Source: Brevundimonas subvibrioides (GTDB taxonomy: Bacteria > Pseudomonadota > Alphaproteobacteria > Caulobacterales > Caulobacteraceae). Taken from it: a stretch of DNA of 64,000 nt. The stretch is from positions 37,025 through 101,024 of the forward strand of contig NZ_NCEQ01000011.1 in NCBI RefSeq assembly GCF_002280785.1, given 5' to 3'. Position 1 is the stretch's first letter. Each line of letters begins with the position of its first letter. The notes below the pieces were generated by a model. That model was not told where the DNA came from. It did no database searches and worked only from the letters and a program-made list of their open reading frames with translations. Both the position numbers and the translations under genes were made by a program. Positions 10,294-18,773 of this stretch are shown here, piece by piece.

Positions 10294-10712
10294 TCCAGGA
10301 CGCTGCGCCTCTCCCGCCCGAGGCGCACGCGCTGGTCCTGACCGGGGTCGGGCGGTTCGTCGTGTTCGCGGATACGGCCACGATCCGGCGGGAGCCGGAC
10401 GGGGTGCGGATGCGGTCGCTGCAGGTCGTGGAGGAGGACTTCACGGTCGGGACGACGCGGTATCTGGGCGGCTGGTCCTGGTGGCGGTTCGGCTGTGATG
10501 CCGGGACGGCGGACCGGCTGGACTTCGCCTCGGTGGCGGTCGGCGGAGCCGAGGGACCGAGCACGCCGGAAGGGCAGCCGGCCTATCCGGCGGCGCCGGG
10601 CGGGGATGCGGCGGAGTTGCTGGCGGTGGCGTGTGGGACCGTGGAGCCGGAGGTCGTGGTGACGACGGTGGAGGCTGCGGTGAGGATCGGGCGAGAGGCG
10701 ATGGCGGAGTAA
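10290..10712 (+). CDS. Hypothetical protein after smc
   Basis: 140 residues, GTG start overlapping the smc stop (GTGA). Contains [22 protein letters not shown], a WSWWRFGCD segment and a later VACGT cysteine; no signal peptide, since it begins [12 protein letters not shown]. The alternation of beta-like segments and the two cysteines resemble small surface-adhesin E-like proteins, but without a signal peptide this is weak. No function is claimed. Confidence 0.65.
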   Translation: MIQDAAPLPPEAHALVLTGVGRFVVFADTATIRREPDGVRMRSLQVVEEDFTVGTTRYLGGWSWWRFGCDAGTADRLDFASVAVGGAEGPSTPEGQPAYPAAPGGDAAELLAVACGTVEPEVVVTTVEAAVRIGREAMAE

Positions 10713-10713
10713 T

Positions 10714-10880
10714 CCCTCTCCCGGTGGGAGAGGGATTGAGCGCCTGGGAGCCGCAGGCGATCAGACTTGCGCGAAAGGGTGAGGGTCGAACCCCACCGGA
10801 AACGCACGGCCCTCACCCTTTCGGCCAAGGCGCAGCGCTATCGCTCTGCGGGCCTCAAGCCCTCTCCCAACGGGAGAGGG
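10714..10880. repeat. CTTCTCCC/CCCTCTCCC-type inverted repeat
   Basis: Starts with the self-complementary CCCTCTCCCGGTGGGAGAGG at 10714 and ends with CCCTCTCCCAACGGGAGAGG near 10880; inside, GCGAAAGGGTGAGGG pairs with CCCTCACCCTTTCGG. It lies tail-to-tail between the small gene after smc and the MscS-type gene, whose last ~14 codons and stop fall within it. Same family as 16004-16172 and 34209-34354. Confidence 0.85.
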
Positions 10881-12037
10881 GAGGTGTTTCGCTCGATGGC
10901 GATGCGATCCTGCGGCAGGGCCTCCGGGCATTCGTCCCGCATGAAGGCCAGCATCTTCTCCCTGATCTCGCAGCGCAGGTCGAAGGCCACGGGCGCGGAG
11001 CGGGCGCTGGCCAGACAGCGGACCTGGGCGACGCGGTCGGTGATGTCGGTGACCTGGAGGTTGACGACATCGCCGTCCCACAGCGGCGACGCCTTGCAGA
11101 TGCGTTCAAGCTCGGCGCGGAGGCGGTCCATCGGGGCCTCGTAATCGACGTAGAGAATGGCCGTGCCGATCAGGCGTGACGTCTCTCGGGTCCAGTTCTG
11201 GAACGGCTTCTCGATGAAATAGCTGAGCGGCAGGATCATCCGCCGCCAGTCCCACAGCTTGATCACGACATAGGTGGAGGTGATCTCCTCGACCGTGCCC
11301 CACTCCCCTTCCACGATGACGGCGTCGTCGATGCGGATGGGCTGGGCGGTGGCGATCTGGATGCCGGCGATCAGGTTGGTCAGATAGGGCTGGAGCGCGA
11401 GGCCGGCGATGATGCCGACCACGCCGGCAGAGGCCAGCAGGGACACGCCCCACTGACGGACCGCGCCGATGGTCATCAGGGCCAGGGCCACGGTGATCAG
11501 GCCGATGAGGATGACGGCGGCGCGTTGCAGGATGCGCGTCTGGGTGACGTGCTTGCGTGCGACCAGGTTGTCCTCGGTCTGCATGTTGAACTTGCGGAGA
11601 TGGACGACGGCCCACATGTCGACGGCGCCGGCGACGATCCAGCCGAGGACGAGGATGGTCAGGAACAGGATGACGGCGCGGACGCTCTGGGACGGCTCCG
11701 GGTCCAGCGGCGAGACCGTGATCGAGAAGCCGATGGCGATCAGGATAATCAGGATGCGCAGTTTCTTGCGGACCCGTTCGAGCACCCCGCGCCAGTACAG
11801 GTCGCGGTTCTTCACGACGCGGCGAAGAATGGAGAAGACGATGCGGTGGATGATCCAGCCGGCGCCGACGAAGACGGTCACCACGATGGCGACCACGAGC
11901 CACTCCGGCAGCCAGTAGAACTGGCGCCACAGGGTGACGATCTGGCGGGTCAGGTTGGTGATTTCGGGCGGCATAGACGCAAACAGCGTGTCAACGGCGT
12001 CTTCCGTTCCCACCGGCGGCAGGGCCGCGCCGGTCAT
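10838..12037 (-). CDS. MscS-family mechanosensitive ion channel
   Basis: 399-residue inner-membrane protein. Hydrophobic helices at about 43-65, 92-110, 122-145 and 170-195 precede the MscS pore helix and beta domain (GVVGIIAGLALQPYLTNLIAGI, then QPIRIDDAVIVEGEWGTVEEIT and IILP-like MILPLSYF). Such channels release solutes on osmotic downshock. ATG 12037 overlaps the murG stop by 4 bp, so it is probably cotranscribed with the dcw genes. The last residues (TSPLPLGEGLRPAER) are encoded by the repeat at 10714-10880 rather than by family-conserved sequence. Confidence 0.9.
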   Translation of the reverse strand: MTGAALPPVGTEDAVDTLFASMPPEITNLTRQIVTLWRQFYWLPEWLVVAIVVTVFVGAGWIIHRIVFSILRRVVKNRDLYWRGVLERVRKKLRILIILIAIGFSITVSPLDPEPSQSVRAVILFLTILVLGWIVAGAVDMWAVVHLRKFNMQTEDNLVARKHVTQTRILQRAAVILIGLITVALALMTIGAVRQWGVSLLASAGVVGIIAGLALQPYLTNLIAGIQIATAQPIRIDDAVIVEGEWGTVEEITSTYVVIKLWDWRRMILPLSYFIEKPFQNWTRETSRLIGTAILYVDYEAPMDRLRAELERICKASPLWDGDVVNLQVTDITDRVAQVRCLASARSAPVAFDLRCEIREKMLAFMRDECPEALPQDRIAIERNTSPLPLGEGLRPAER

Positions 12038-13116
12038 CCGGCCGTAGCCTCGGCGAGGTCCGCGAGGCGTTGGGCCGCGTCGGGTATGGCCACGGAGCGG
12101 GCCGCGGCGCTCATGGAGGCAAGGCGCGCGGGGTCTGCGAGGACGCCCGCGACGGCGGCCGCCATGGCGGCGACGGTGACGTCGTCCTCGAGGATGACCT
12201 CGGCGGCGGCGACGTCGGTCAGAAGTTTGGCGTTGAGACGCTGGTGGTCGTCGGTGGCGATCTTCAGCGGGATCAGGATCGACGGCATGGCCGCGACGGC
12301 CAGCTCGGCGCAGGTCGAGGCGCCGGCACGGCCGATGACCAGGTGGGCGGCGGACAGGCGGGAGGCCATGTCGCGGAAGAAGGGGGCCACCTCGGCCTCG
12401 ATCCCGGCGTCGAGGTAGATCTGGCGCGAGGTCTCCAGGGTCTCTGGGCGGGACTGCTGCTGAACCTTGAGGCGGCGTTTGATGGCGTCCGGCAGGGCGG
12501 CGAGCGCTCGAGGCGTGGTCTCGGAAAGAAGGCGGGCGCCCTGGCTGCCGCCGGTGACGAGGATGCGGATGGGGCCGTCGCCCGGAGGCGCCCAGGCGCG
12601 GTCGAACAGGGCGCGGATGTCGGCGCGGACCGGGGCGCCGACGACCTGGGCGCGGGCCTTCACGGCCGGCGAGGCGCGCTCCAGCGTCGGGAAGGACGAG
12701 GCCACGGCGCGGACGTGGGGGGCGAGGGCGCGGTTGGTGCGGCCGAGGACGGCGTTCTGTTCGTGGATCAGGGTCGGGCGCTTCTGCAGGATGGCGGCGA
12801 CCAGGGCGGGGGCGGACGGATAGCCGCCGAAGCCGACGACGACCTGGGCGTCCAGGCGGTTGAAGGCGGTCTGGGCCTGACCGATGCCGCGCACGATGGC
12901 GACGCCGGCCTTGATCAGGCCGATCGGACCGGAGCCGGTGGCGGCGTCGAGGGCGAGCCGTTCCTCGGCCGGGAAGGCCTGGGCGTACTGTTCGCCGCGA
13001 TGGTCAGTGGCCAGGACCACGCGCCAGCCGCGCGTGGCCATCTCGCGGGCGAGGGCCTCGGCCGGGAACATGTGTCCGCCGGTTCCGCCGGCGGCGACGA
13101 CGCAGAGTTTGGTCAA
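12034..13116 (-). CDS. murG: MurG, UDP-GlcNAc:undecaprenyl-PP-MurNAc-pentapeptide GlcNAc transferase
   Basis: Membrane-associated glycosyltransferase that converts lipid I to lipid II. The start LTKLCVVAAGGTGGHMFPAE carries the first glycine-rich loop; QNAVLGRTNRALA, VTGGSQGARLLS and GRAGASTCAEL are further family motifs. I choose the TTG at 13116 (360 residues) because it gives the family N-terminus and has GGAGAGG upstream; the longer ATG at 13230 would add 38 residues coded by the inverted repeat at 13139-13280. Overlaps the MscS-type gene by 4 bp. Confidence 0.95.
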   Translation of the reverse strand: MTKLCVVAAGGTGGHMFPAEALAREMATRGWRVVLATDHRGEQYAQAFPAEERLALDAATGSGPIGLIKAGVAIVRGIGQAQTAFNRLDAQVVVGFGGYPSAPALVAAILQKRPTLIHEQNAVLGRTNRALAPHVRAVASSFPTLERASPAVKARAQVVGAPVRADIRALFDRAWAPPGDGPIRILVTGGSQGARLLSETTPRALAALPDAIKRRLKVQQQSRPETLETSRQIYLDAGIEAEVAPFFRDMASRLSAAHLVIGRAGASTCAELAVAAMPSILIPLKIATDDHQRLNAKLLTDVAAAEVILEDDVTVAAMAAAVAGVLADPARLASMSAAARSVAIPDAAQRLADLAEATAG

Positions 13117-13138
13117 GGGCAGGGCCTCTCCAGTGGTC

Positions 13139-13280
13139 TTCCTTCTCCCCTTGGGGGAGAAGGTGGCAGGCGGAGCCTGACGGATGAGGGGGCGGCTGGC
13201 CACCAGCGACGGCTTCCGGGATACGGACACATACCCCTCATCCGGCCCTGCGGGCCACCTTCTCCCCCAAGGGGAGAAGG
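13139..13280. repeat. CTTCTCCC-type inverted repeat between ftsW and murG
   Basis: Left end CCTTCTCCCCTTGGGGGAGA at 13141, right end CTCCCCCAAGGGGAGAAGG at 13280, with inner pairing GACGGATGAGGGG against CCCCTCATCCGG. It fills most of the ftsW-murG gap. Because it continues an open frame upstream of murG it can mislead start prediction. Confidence 0.88.
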
Positions 13281-13290
13281 GAAAAGGCGT

Positions 13291-14475
13291 TTACGGCATC
13301 AACAGGCGACGGGGCCGCTGGAGGCTGGCTCCGGGCTCGTAGGCGCCGGGACGACGGCGCGTCAACGCCAGGGCGAAGCCCATGGTCAGGCCCATGGCCA
13401 TCATGGAGGAGCCGCCGTAGCTGATGAAGGGCAGGGTCATGCCCTTGGTCGGGATCAGGTTCAGGTTCACCGCGACATTGATCGACGCCTGCAGCCCGAT
13501 CAGCATGAACAGGCCCGCCGCCGCCGTCTGTTCGAACGGGTCGTTCAGCTTCATCGCCCGGCCCATGCCGCGGAAGACGATGAAGGCGTAAAGGCCGATC
13601 ATGACGAGGCTGAGGACCAGGCCGAACTCCTCGGCGCCGACCGAATAGATGAAGTCGGTGTGCAGGTCGGGGACGGAGCGTTTCATGACCCCCTCGCCCA
13701 CCCCGCGTCCGACCAGGCCGCCGGCGCGGATGGCCTCGGAGGCGCGGTCGATCTGGTGGGTGTCCTCGACGCCGGGCGAGACGAACTTGGCGACGCGCGC
13801 CTGGACGTGGGGGAAGAGCAGATAAAGGGCGGTCATGCCGGCGACGAACATTCCGCCCAGCACCGCCACCCAGCGCAGGGGTACGCCGGCCATGAAGAAG
13901 ACGGCCATAAAGGTGGTGGTGATCAGCAGCGTCTGGCCGATGTCCGGCTGGATCAGCAGCAGGGCCACGGTCACGGCGTAGAAGCCGAAGGCGATGGAGA
14001 CGCCGGGCACGCCCTGCCCCTTCTGGCCCTCGGCGAACATCCAGGCGGCGAAGACGATCAGGCTGGGCTTGGCGAACTCGGACGGCTGGAGGCTGAACGG
14101 GCCGAGGTTCACCCACCGGGCCGCGCCCTTCACCGTGTCGCCGATGAAGGGCAGCATGGCCATGACGACAATGGCGCCGAGCAGGCCCAGGACCGCGATC
14201 CGGCGCACGCCCCGGGGCGACAGCAGCGACATGGTCAGCATCAGGCCGATGCCGCCGCTGGCCCAGACGATCATGCGCCAGGAGTAGTGGAAGGGGTCGG
14301 TGATCGACTCATCGGCCAGGATGGCGGCGGGGGAAGAGGCGAACGACAGCATGACGCCCAGGCCCATGAGGGCGAGCGCCGCGCCGAGCAGGCCGCGATC
14401 CACCGTCCAGAACCACTGGGCGATCGGGCTCTGGTCGTTGCGCGAGAACGGATGGGAATAGACGGCCTGGGTCAT
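13291..14475 (-). CDS. ftsW: FtsW, septal peptidoglycan glycosyltransferase (SEDS)
   Basis: 394-residue polytopic inner-membrane protein with about ten hydrophobic helices. SEDS-family motifs: ARWVNLGPFSLQPSEFAKP, QPDIGQTLLI, DLHTDFIYSVGAEEFG, and the C-terminal PTKGMTLPFISYGGSS. FtsW polymerises glycan strands at the septum together with FtsI. Starts 6 bp after the murD stop. The Pro/Arg-rich cytoplasmic tail ends RRLLMP. Confidence 0.96.
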   Translation of the reverse strand: MTQAVYSHPFSRNDQSPIAQWFWTVDRGLLGAALALMGLGVMLSFASSPAAILADESITDPFHYSWRMIVWASGGIGLMLTMSLLSPRGVRRIAVLGLLGAIVVMAMLPFIGDTVKGAARWVNLGPFSLQPSEFAKPSLIVFAAWMFAEGQKGQGVPGVSIAFGFYAVTVALLLIQPDIGQTLLITTTFMAVFFMAGVPLRWVAVLGGMFVAGMTALYLLFPHVQARVAKFVSPGVEDTHQIDRASEAIRAGGLVGRGVGEGVMKRSVPDLHTDFIYSVGAEEFGLVLSLVMIGLYAFIVFRGMGRAMKLNDPFEQTAAAGLFMLIGLQASINVAVNLNLIPTKGMTLPFISYGGSSMMAMGLTMGFALALTRRRPGAYEPGASLQRPRRLLMP

Positions 14476-14481
14476 GGTTTC

Positions 14482-15999
14482 TCAACCCTGAACGAAAGGC
14501 GTAGCCCCGAGGTTAAGAACGGCGGCCCGGAAGGCTTCTCCGCGCGCCTCGAAGTCGGGAAACTGGTCGAAGCTGGCGCAGGCGGGGCTGAGCAGGACGA
14601 CAGGGTCGCCGCCGGTCTGGGCGGCGTCTGCGGATGCGAGGGCGACGGCGGCGGCCATGTCCCCGGCGATGACGTGGGGCGTGTCGCCGAGTGTCGAGGC
14701 GAAATCCTCGGCCGCCTCGCCGATGAGGTAGGCCTTGGCGACGCGGGGGAAGAGATCGCGCAGGTCCTCGATGCCGCCGTCCTTGGCGCGGCCGCCGGCG
14801 ATCCAGAAACTGGTCGGCCAGGACATCAGGGCCTGACGGGCAGCGTCGGTGTTGGTGGCCTTGGAGTCGTTGACGAAGCGGACAGCGCCGAGCCGGCCGA
14901 CCGTCTCCATGCGATGAGCGAGGCCGGGGAAGGTCATCAGGCCTTCGACGGCGGCCTCATGCGAGACGCCGACGGCGCGGGCGGCGGCATAGGCGAAGGC
15001 GGCGTTCTGGGCGTTATGGCGGCCGGGCAGCGAACGGGCGTTCGAGAAGTCGACGGAAACGTCATCGACTGTGAGCGAGCCGGGCGTGGCCAGTATTCCT
15101 TCTCCCCTTGCGGGAGAAGGTGGCAGCCGCAGGCTGACGGATGAGGGGTCACGCTGACCGTCAGAATTCGAGGCCGCTAACGCAGACTCCAACCGCTGGG
15201 GTGACCCCTCATCCGTCTCGCTCCGCGAGCCACCTTCTCCCGCAAGGGGAGAAGGATGGGTACGGACGGTGGTCGCATGGGGCAGACGCGCGGCGAGCGC
15301 TCTGCCCCATGCTTCGTCGATGCCGATCAGAGCGGTGTCTCGCTCCGACAGATTTGCGAACAGCCGCGCCTTGGCCGCGACATAGCCCTGCATCCCGCCG
15401 TGGCGGTCGAGGTGGTCGGGGCTGATATTGGTCAGGATGGCGACGTCGGGGGCGAAGCTGGTGGTCAGGTCGAGCTGGTAGCTGGAGACCTCGATCACAT
15501 AGGCCTGGACCTCGGCGGGGGGCGGCAGGGCGAGGACGCCGATGCCGATGTTGCCCCCGACGGCGATCTTCATGCCTGCCTGTTTCAGCACCCAGCCGAT
15601 CAGGGCCGTGGTCGTCGACTTGCCGTTGGTGCCGGTGATGGCGATCACCTTCGGCCGCAGGGAGGCCGGGGTGGCGGCGATGGCCCGGGCGAACAATTCG
15701 ATGTCGCCGATGACGGGGACGCCGGCGGCTTTCGCCTTGTCGACGGTCCAGTGGGGCTTCGGGTGGGTCAGTGGCGCGCCGGGCGACAGGACCAGGGCCG
15801 CGAAGTCCGACCAGTCGGCCGTGGTCAGGTCCTCGACCTCGAACCCTTCGGCCTCGGCCTGCATGCGGCCGGAGACGCCGTCGTCCCACAGGATGGGCTC
15901 TGCCCCGCCAGCCTTAAGGGCGCGGGCGGCGGTGATGCCCGAGCGGCCGAGGCCGAACACCGCGACGCGACGGCCTTCAAAGCCGGGAACCGGGGTCAT
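14482..15999 (-). CDS. murD: MurD, UDP-MurNAc-L-alanine:D-glutamate ligase, with repeat-encoded insert
   Basis: Adds D-glutamate to UDP-MurNAc-L-Ala in the cytoplasm. N-terminal VFGLGRSGITAARAL, P-loop ITGTNGKSTTTALIGW (~120-135), SSYQLDLTTSF, NISPDHLDRHG, and the C-terminal domain starting LPGRHNAQNAAFA are typical. At 505 residues it is long for the family. The excess is residues ~249-301 (HPSPLAGEGGSRSETDEG to LPPSPARGEGI), encoded exactly by an inverted repeat at 15098-15255. The insert keeps frame and lies in the loop before the C-terminal ligase domain, so the enzyme is probably still active. Confidence 0.95.
   Translation of the reverse strand: MTPVPGFEGRRVAVFGLGRSGITAARALKAGGAEPILWDDGVSGRMQAEAEGFEVEDLTTADWSDFAALVLSPGAPLTHPKPHWTVDKAKAAGVPVIGDIELFARAIAATPASLRPKVIAITGTNGKSTTTALIGWVLKQAGMKIAVGGNIGIGVLALPPPAEVQAYVIEVSSYQLDLTTSFAPDVAILTNISPDHLDRHGGMQGYVAAKARLFANLSERDTALIGIDEAWGRALAARLPHATTVRTHPSPLAGEGGSRSETDEGSPQRLESALAASNSDGQRDPSSVSLRLPPSPARGEGILATPGSLTVDDVSVDFSNARSLPGRHNAQNAAFAYAAARAVGVSHEAAVEGLMTFPGLAHRMETVGRLGAVRFVNDSKATNTDAARQALMSWPTSFWIAGGRAKDGGIEDLRDLFPRVAKAYLIGEAAEDFASTLGDTPHVIAGDMAAAVALASADAAQTGGDPVVLLSPACASFDQFPDFEARGEAFRAAVLNLGATPFVQG
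15098..15255. repeat. CTTCTCCC-type inverted repeat inside murD
   Basis: Perfect 23-bp terminal arms (15098-15120 and 15233-15255; ends CCTTCTCCCCTTGCGGGAG) with a further imperfect pairing to ~60 bp per arm (GACGGATGAGGGGTCAC against GTGACCCCTCATCCGTC). It matches the intergenic copies at 13139 and 28844. All codons through it stay open in the murD frame. Confidence 0.93.
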
Positions 16000-16003
16000 G
16001 CTT

Positions 16004-16172
16004 CCCTCTCCCGGTGGGAGAGGGCTTGAGCGCCCGAGAGCCTTAGGCGATCGGACTTGCGCGAAAGGGTGAGGGTTCGACCTCGCCTGATTCGCACCAT
16101 CCGCCCCTCACCCTTTCGGCTTGCGGATCGCTGCGCTCTCCGAGCCTCAAGCCCTCTCCCAACGGGAGAGGG
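16004..16172. repeat. CCCTCTCCC-type inverted repeat between mraY and murD
   Basis: Terminal pieces CCCTCTCCCGGTGGGAGAGG (16004) and CCCTCTCCCAACGGGAGAGG (to 16172) are each hairpin-like and pair with each other; the inside repeats GCGAAAGGGTGAGGG / CCCCTCACCCTTTCGGC. It occupies nearly all of the 190-bp mraY-murD gap and ends four bases upstream of the murD start codon. Confidence 0.87.
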
Positions 16173-16189
16173 AGCAGCAATGCGCGCCC

Positions 16190-17299
16190 TCACCGGAGTT
16201 TCAGCGTGCTGAGCCCCACCAGCGCCAGCATGGCGGCGACGATCCAGAAGCGGATCACGACGGTCGATTCCGGCCAGCCCATCTTCTCGAAATGGTGGTG
16301 GATCGGGGCCATCAGGAAGATGCGCTTCTTCGTGGCCTTGAAATAGGCGACCTGGATCATGACCGAGGCGGCCTCGATGACGAACAGGCCGCCGACGATG
16401 CCCAGGACCAGCTCGTGCTTGGTGGCCACGGCGATCGAGCCGAGCGCGCCGCCCAGAGCCAGCGAACCCGTGTCGCCCATGAAGATCTTGGCCGGCGGGG
16501 CGTTGTACCAGAGGAAGCCCACGCCGCCGCCGATGATGGCGGCGCAGAAGATGGCCAGCTCGCCCGAGCCCGGCACGTGGTGGACGCCCAGATACTCCGA
16601 GAAGATGAAGTTGCCGACGAGGTAGGAGATGATGCCGAAGGCCGCCGCCGACATCATCACCGGCACGATCGCGAGGCCGTCGAGGCCGTCGGTCAGGTTC
16701 ACGGCATTGGAGAAGCCGACCATCGTGAAGGCGGCGAAGGCGACGTAGAACCAGCCGACGTTGAGCAGCACGTCCTTGAAGAACGGGAAGGCGATCGAGG
16801 TCTCGAGACCCGGCGAGGTGGGAGACTGGGTCATCCAGAGCACCACGAGCACCCCGGCGATCACCGAGACGACGACCTGGGCCAGCAGCTTCTGTTTCGA
16901 GGTCAGGCCGGCCGAGGTCTGTTTCGTCACCTTGGCGTAGTCGTCGATGAAGCCCAGCACGCCGAAGGCCGCCGTTACGCCGGAGACGATCCAGATATAG
17001 GGGTTGGTCAGGTCGCCCCACAGGAAGACGGCGACGGCGATGCCCGCAAGGATCATCAGTCCGCCCATCGTGGGGGTGCCGACCTTGGAAAGGTGCGAGA
17101 CCGGCCCGTCGGCGCGGATCGGCTGACCCTTGCCCTGTTTGACCCGCATGAAGGAGATGAACCGGCTGCCCATCGCCACCGCGACGATCATGGCCGTGGC
17201 CATGGCCAGGGCGACGCGCACCGTCTGGTACTGAACCAGGTTCAGCAGCGGATACTCGTTCGCGACGTCGGCGTAGTAGAGATACAGCAGATAGAACAT
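16190..17299 (-). CDS. mraY: MraY, phospho-MurNAc-pentapeptide translocase
   Basis: 369-residue polytopic membrane enzyme that makes lipid I from UDP-MurNAc-pentapeptide and undecaprenyl phosphate. Signature stretches: [22 protein letters not shown] (catalytic aspartates), [27 protein letters not shown] and [15 protein letters not shown] near the C-terminus. About ten helices, usual length. Separated from murF by 19 bp. Confidence 0.97.
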   Translation of the reverse strand: MFYLLYLYYADVANEYPLLNLVQYQTVRVALAMATAMIVAVAMGSRFISFMRVKQGKGQPIRADGPVSHLSKVGTPTMGGLMILAGIAVAVFLWGDLTNPYIWIVSGVTAAFGVLGFIDDYAKVTKQTSAGLTSKQKLLAQVVVSVIAGVLVVLWMTQSPTSPGLETSIAFPFFKDVLLNVGWFYVAFAAFTMVGFSNAVNLTDGLDGLAIVPVMMSAAAFGIISYLVGNFIFSEYLGVHHVPGSGELAIFCAAIIGGGVGFLWYNAPPAKIFMGDTGSLALGGALGSIAVATKHELVLGIVGGLFVIEAASVMIQVAYFKATKKRIFLMAPIHHHFEKMGWPESTVVIRFWIVAAMLALVGLSTLKLR

Positions 17300-17318
17300 C
17301 GACGGCCCCCGGGTGTCC

Positions 17319-18716
17319 CTAGCGCTCTAGCGCCGCAAGGGCGGCGGCCACAAGCGACGCTTTCGACCCGTTCGAGCCCTTGACCATGACGATGTCCGTC
17401 GGCCCGACCAGATCGGCGGCCTGGGCCGCGAGATCGGCGGCGCTTTCGGCCCACACGCCGCGACGGGCGGGCGGCAGGGCGTCATAGAGGTGGCGCATCT
17501 CCGACCCTGCGGCGTGGACGATATCGAGGCCCGCCTGGTCGATCGGTGCGGCAAGGCCGGCGTGAAGCGCTTCGGACTGGTCGCCGAGTTCCAGCATGTC
17601 GGTCAGGACGACGATGCGACGGCCGCCCTGCGCAATGGGCTTGGCGCCCAGCGAGCGGAAGCCGGCCGTCATGGACAGCGGATTGGCGTTGTAGCTCTCG
17701 TCGATCAGGGTGAAGGCGCCGCCGGCGATGCGGACCGTGCGGGTCTCGCCCCGGCCCTTCAGCGGTTCGAAATCAGCCAGGGCGGCGAGCGCCGTCTCGA
17801 CCGGCACATCAAGCGCGTCGAGCATCAGGATGACCGCCAGGCTGTTGAGGCCCCAGTGGAAGCCGGACTGTTTCAGCGGGAAGACGTGGCGGTGACCGTA
17901 GACCTCGGCGGTGACGACGGCGCCGTCGGGATTGGGGGTGAAGTCGATCAGGCGGGCGTCGTGGGCAGGCTCGGAACCGAACGCAGCCACCCGGGCGCCG
18001 ACATGCAGCGCCGCCTGCCGCAGCATCGGCTCCCAGACGGTGTCACCGTTGATGACCGCCAGACCGCCCGGGCCCAGGCCCTGGAAGATGGCGGCCTTCT
18101 CGCGGGCGACGCCCGCCTCGCCGTCGGCGAAGGCCTCGATGTGGACCGGGCCGACGGTGGTGACGCAGGCGGCATGCGGCTGGACCATCCTGGCCAGAGG
18201 CGCGATCTCGCCCGGCGTGTTCATGCCGATCTCGAACACGGCCCGCTCGACCGACGGATGCATGCGGGCGAGCGTCAGGGGCACGCCGATATGGTTATTG
18301 TAGCTCTTGATCGAGGCGTGGGCCGGACCAGCCAGATCGAGGCCGGCCTTGATCGCCTGGGTCACGCTGGTCTTGCCGACGCTGCCGGTCACGGCGCCGC
18401 GACGGACATGGGGGGCGCGGTCGCGGGCGGCGGCGCCCAGGGCCTCCAGCGCGTGCAGGGTGTCGGGAACGACGATGCAGGGACCGCCGTCGACGGGGTG
18501 TTCGACGAGCGCCCCGGAGGCCCCGGCGGCGAAGGCGCTGGCCGCAAAGTCATGGCCGTCGCGCGCGCCCTTCAGCGCAAGGAACAGCTCGCCCGGTCCG
18601 ATCTCGCGGCTGTTGTAGGTCAGGCCGTTGGCATCGAAGTCGCCGCCCTCGATCCGTCCGCCGGTGGCTGCCGCGATTTCCTGCGCGGTCCAGAGGGGCG
18701 GTGTCGTGTCAGGCAT
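17319..18716 (-). CDS. murF: MurF, UDP-MurNAc-tripeptide--D-Ala-D-Ala ligase
   Basis: 465-residue cytoplasmic ligase that completes the UDP-MurNAc-pentapeptide. ATP loop [14 protein letters not shown] (~108-121), [27 protein letters not shown], and C-terminal [12 protein letters not shown] are family motifs. Starts 57 bp after murE stops, the largest gap in the ftsL-murF run; the gap contains nothing recognisable. Confidence 0.96.
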   Translation of the reverse strand: MPDTTPPLWTAQEIAAATGGRIEGGDFDANGLTYNSREIGPGELFLALKGARDGHDFAASAFAAGASGALVEHPVDGGPCIVVPDTLHALEALGAAARDRAPHVRRGAVTGSVGKTSVTQAIKAGLDLAGPAHASIKSYNNHIGVPLTLARMHPSVERAVFEIGMNTPGEIAPLARMVQPHAACVTTVGPVHIEAFADGEAGVAREKAAIFQGLGPGGLAVINGDTVWEPMLRQAALHVGARVAAFGSEPAHDARLIDFTPNPDGAVVTAEVYGHRHVFPLKQSGFHWGLNSLAVILMLDALDVPVETALAALADFEPLKGRGETRTVRIAGGAFTLIDESYNANPLSMTAGFRSLGAKPIAQGGRRIVVLTDMLELGDQSEALHAGLAAPIDQAGLDIVHAAGSEMRHLYDALPPARRGVWAESAADLAAQAADLVGPTDIVMVKGSNGSKASLVAAALAALER

Positions 18717-18773
18717 TTACGCAGCTTCTCCTGGAGCATGATCCTATCCGAAAACCGCCGACACTTTTCGCGA

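Noticed and set aside
12070..15144. 1024-codon plus-strand frame across murG, ftsW and murD
   Set aside because: It covers three certain genes on the other strand and is Gly/Asp/His-rich without any domain.
14482..15999. murD as a pseudogene disrupted by a repeat
   Set aside because: The frame stays open through the insert and all ATP, substrate and C-terminal motifs are present on both sides, so an intact, longer enzyme is more likely.
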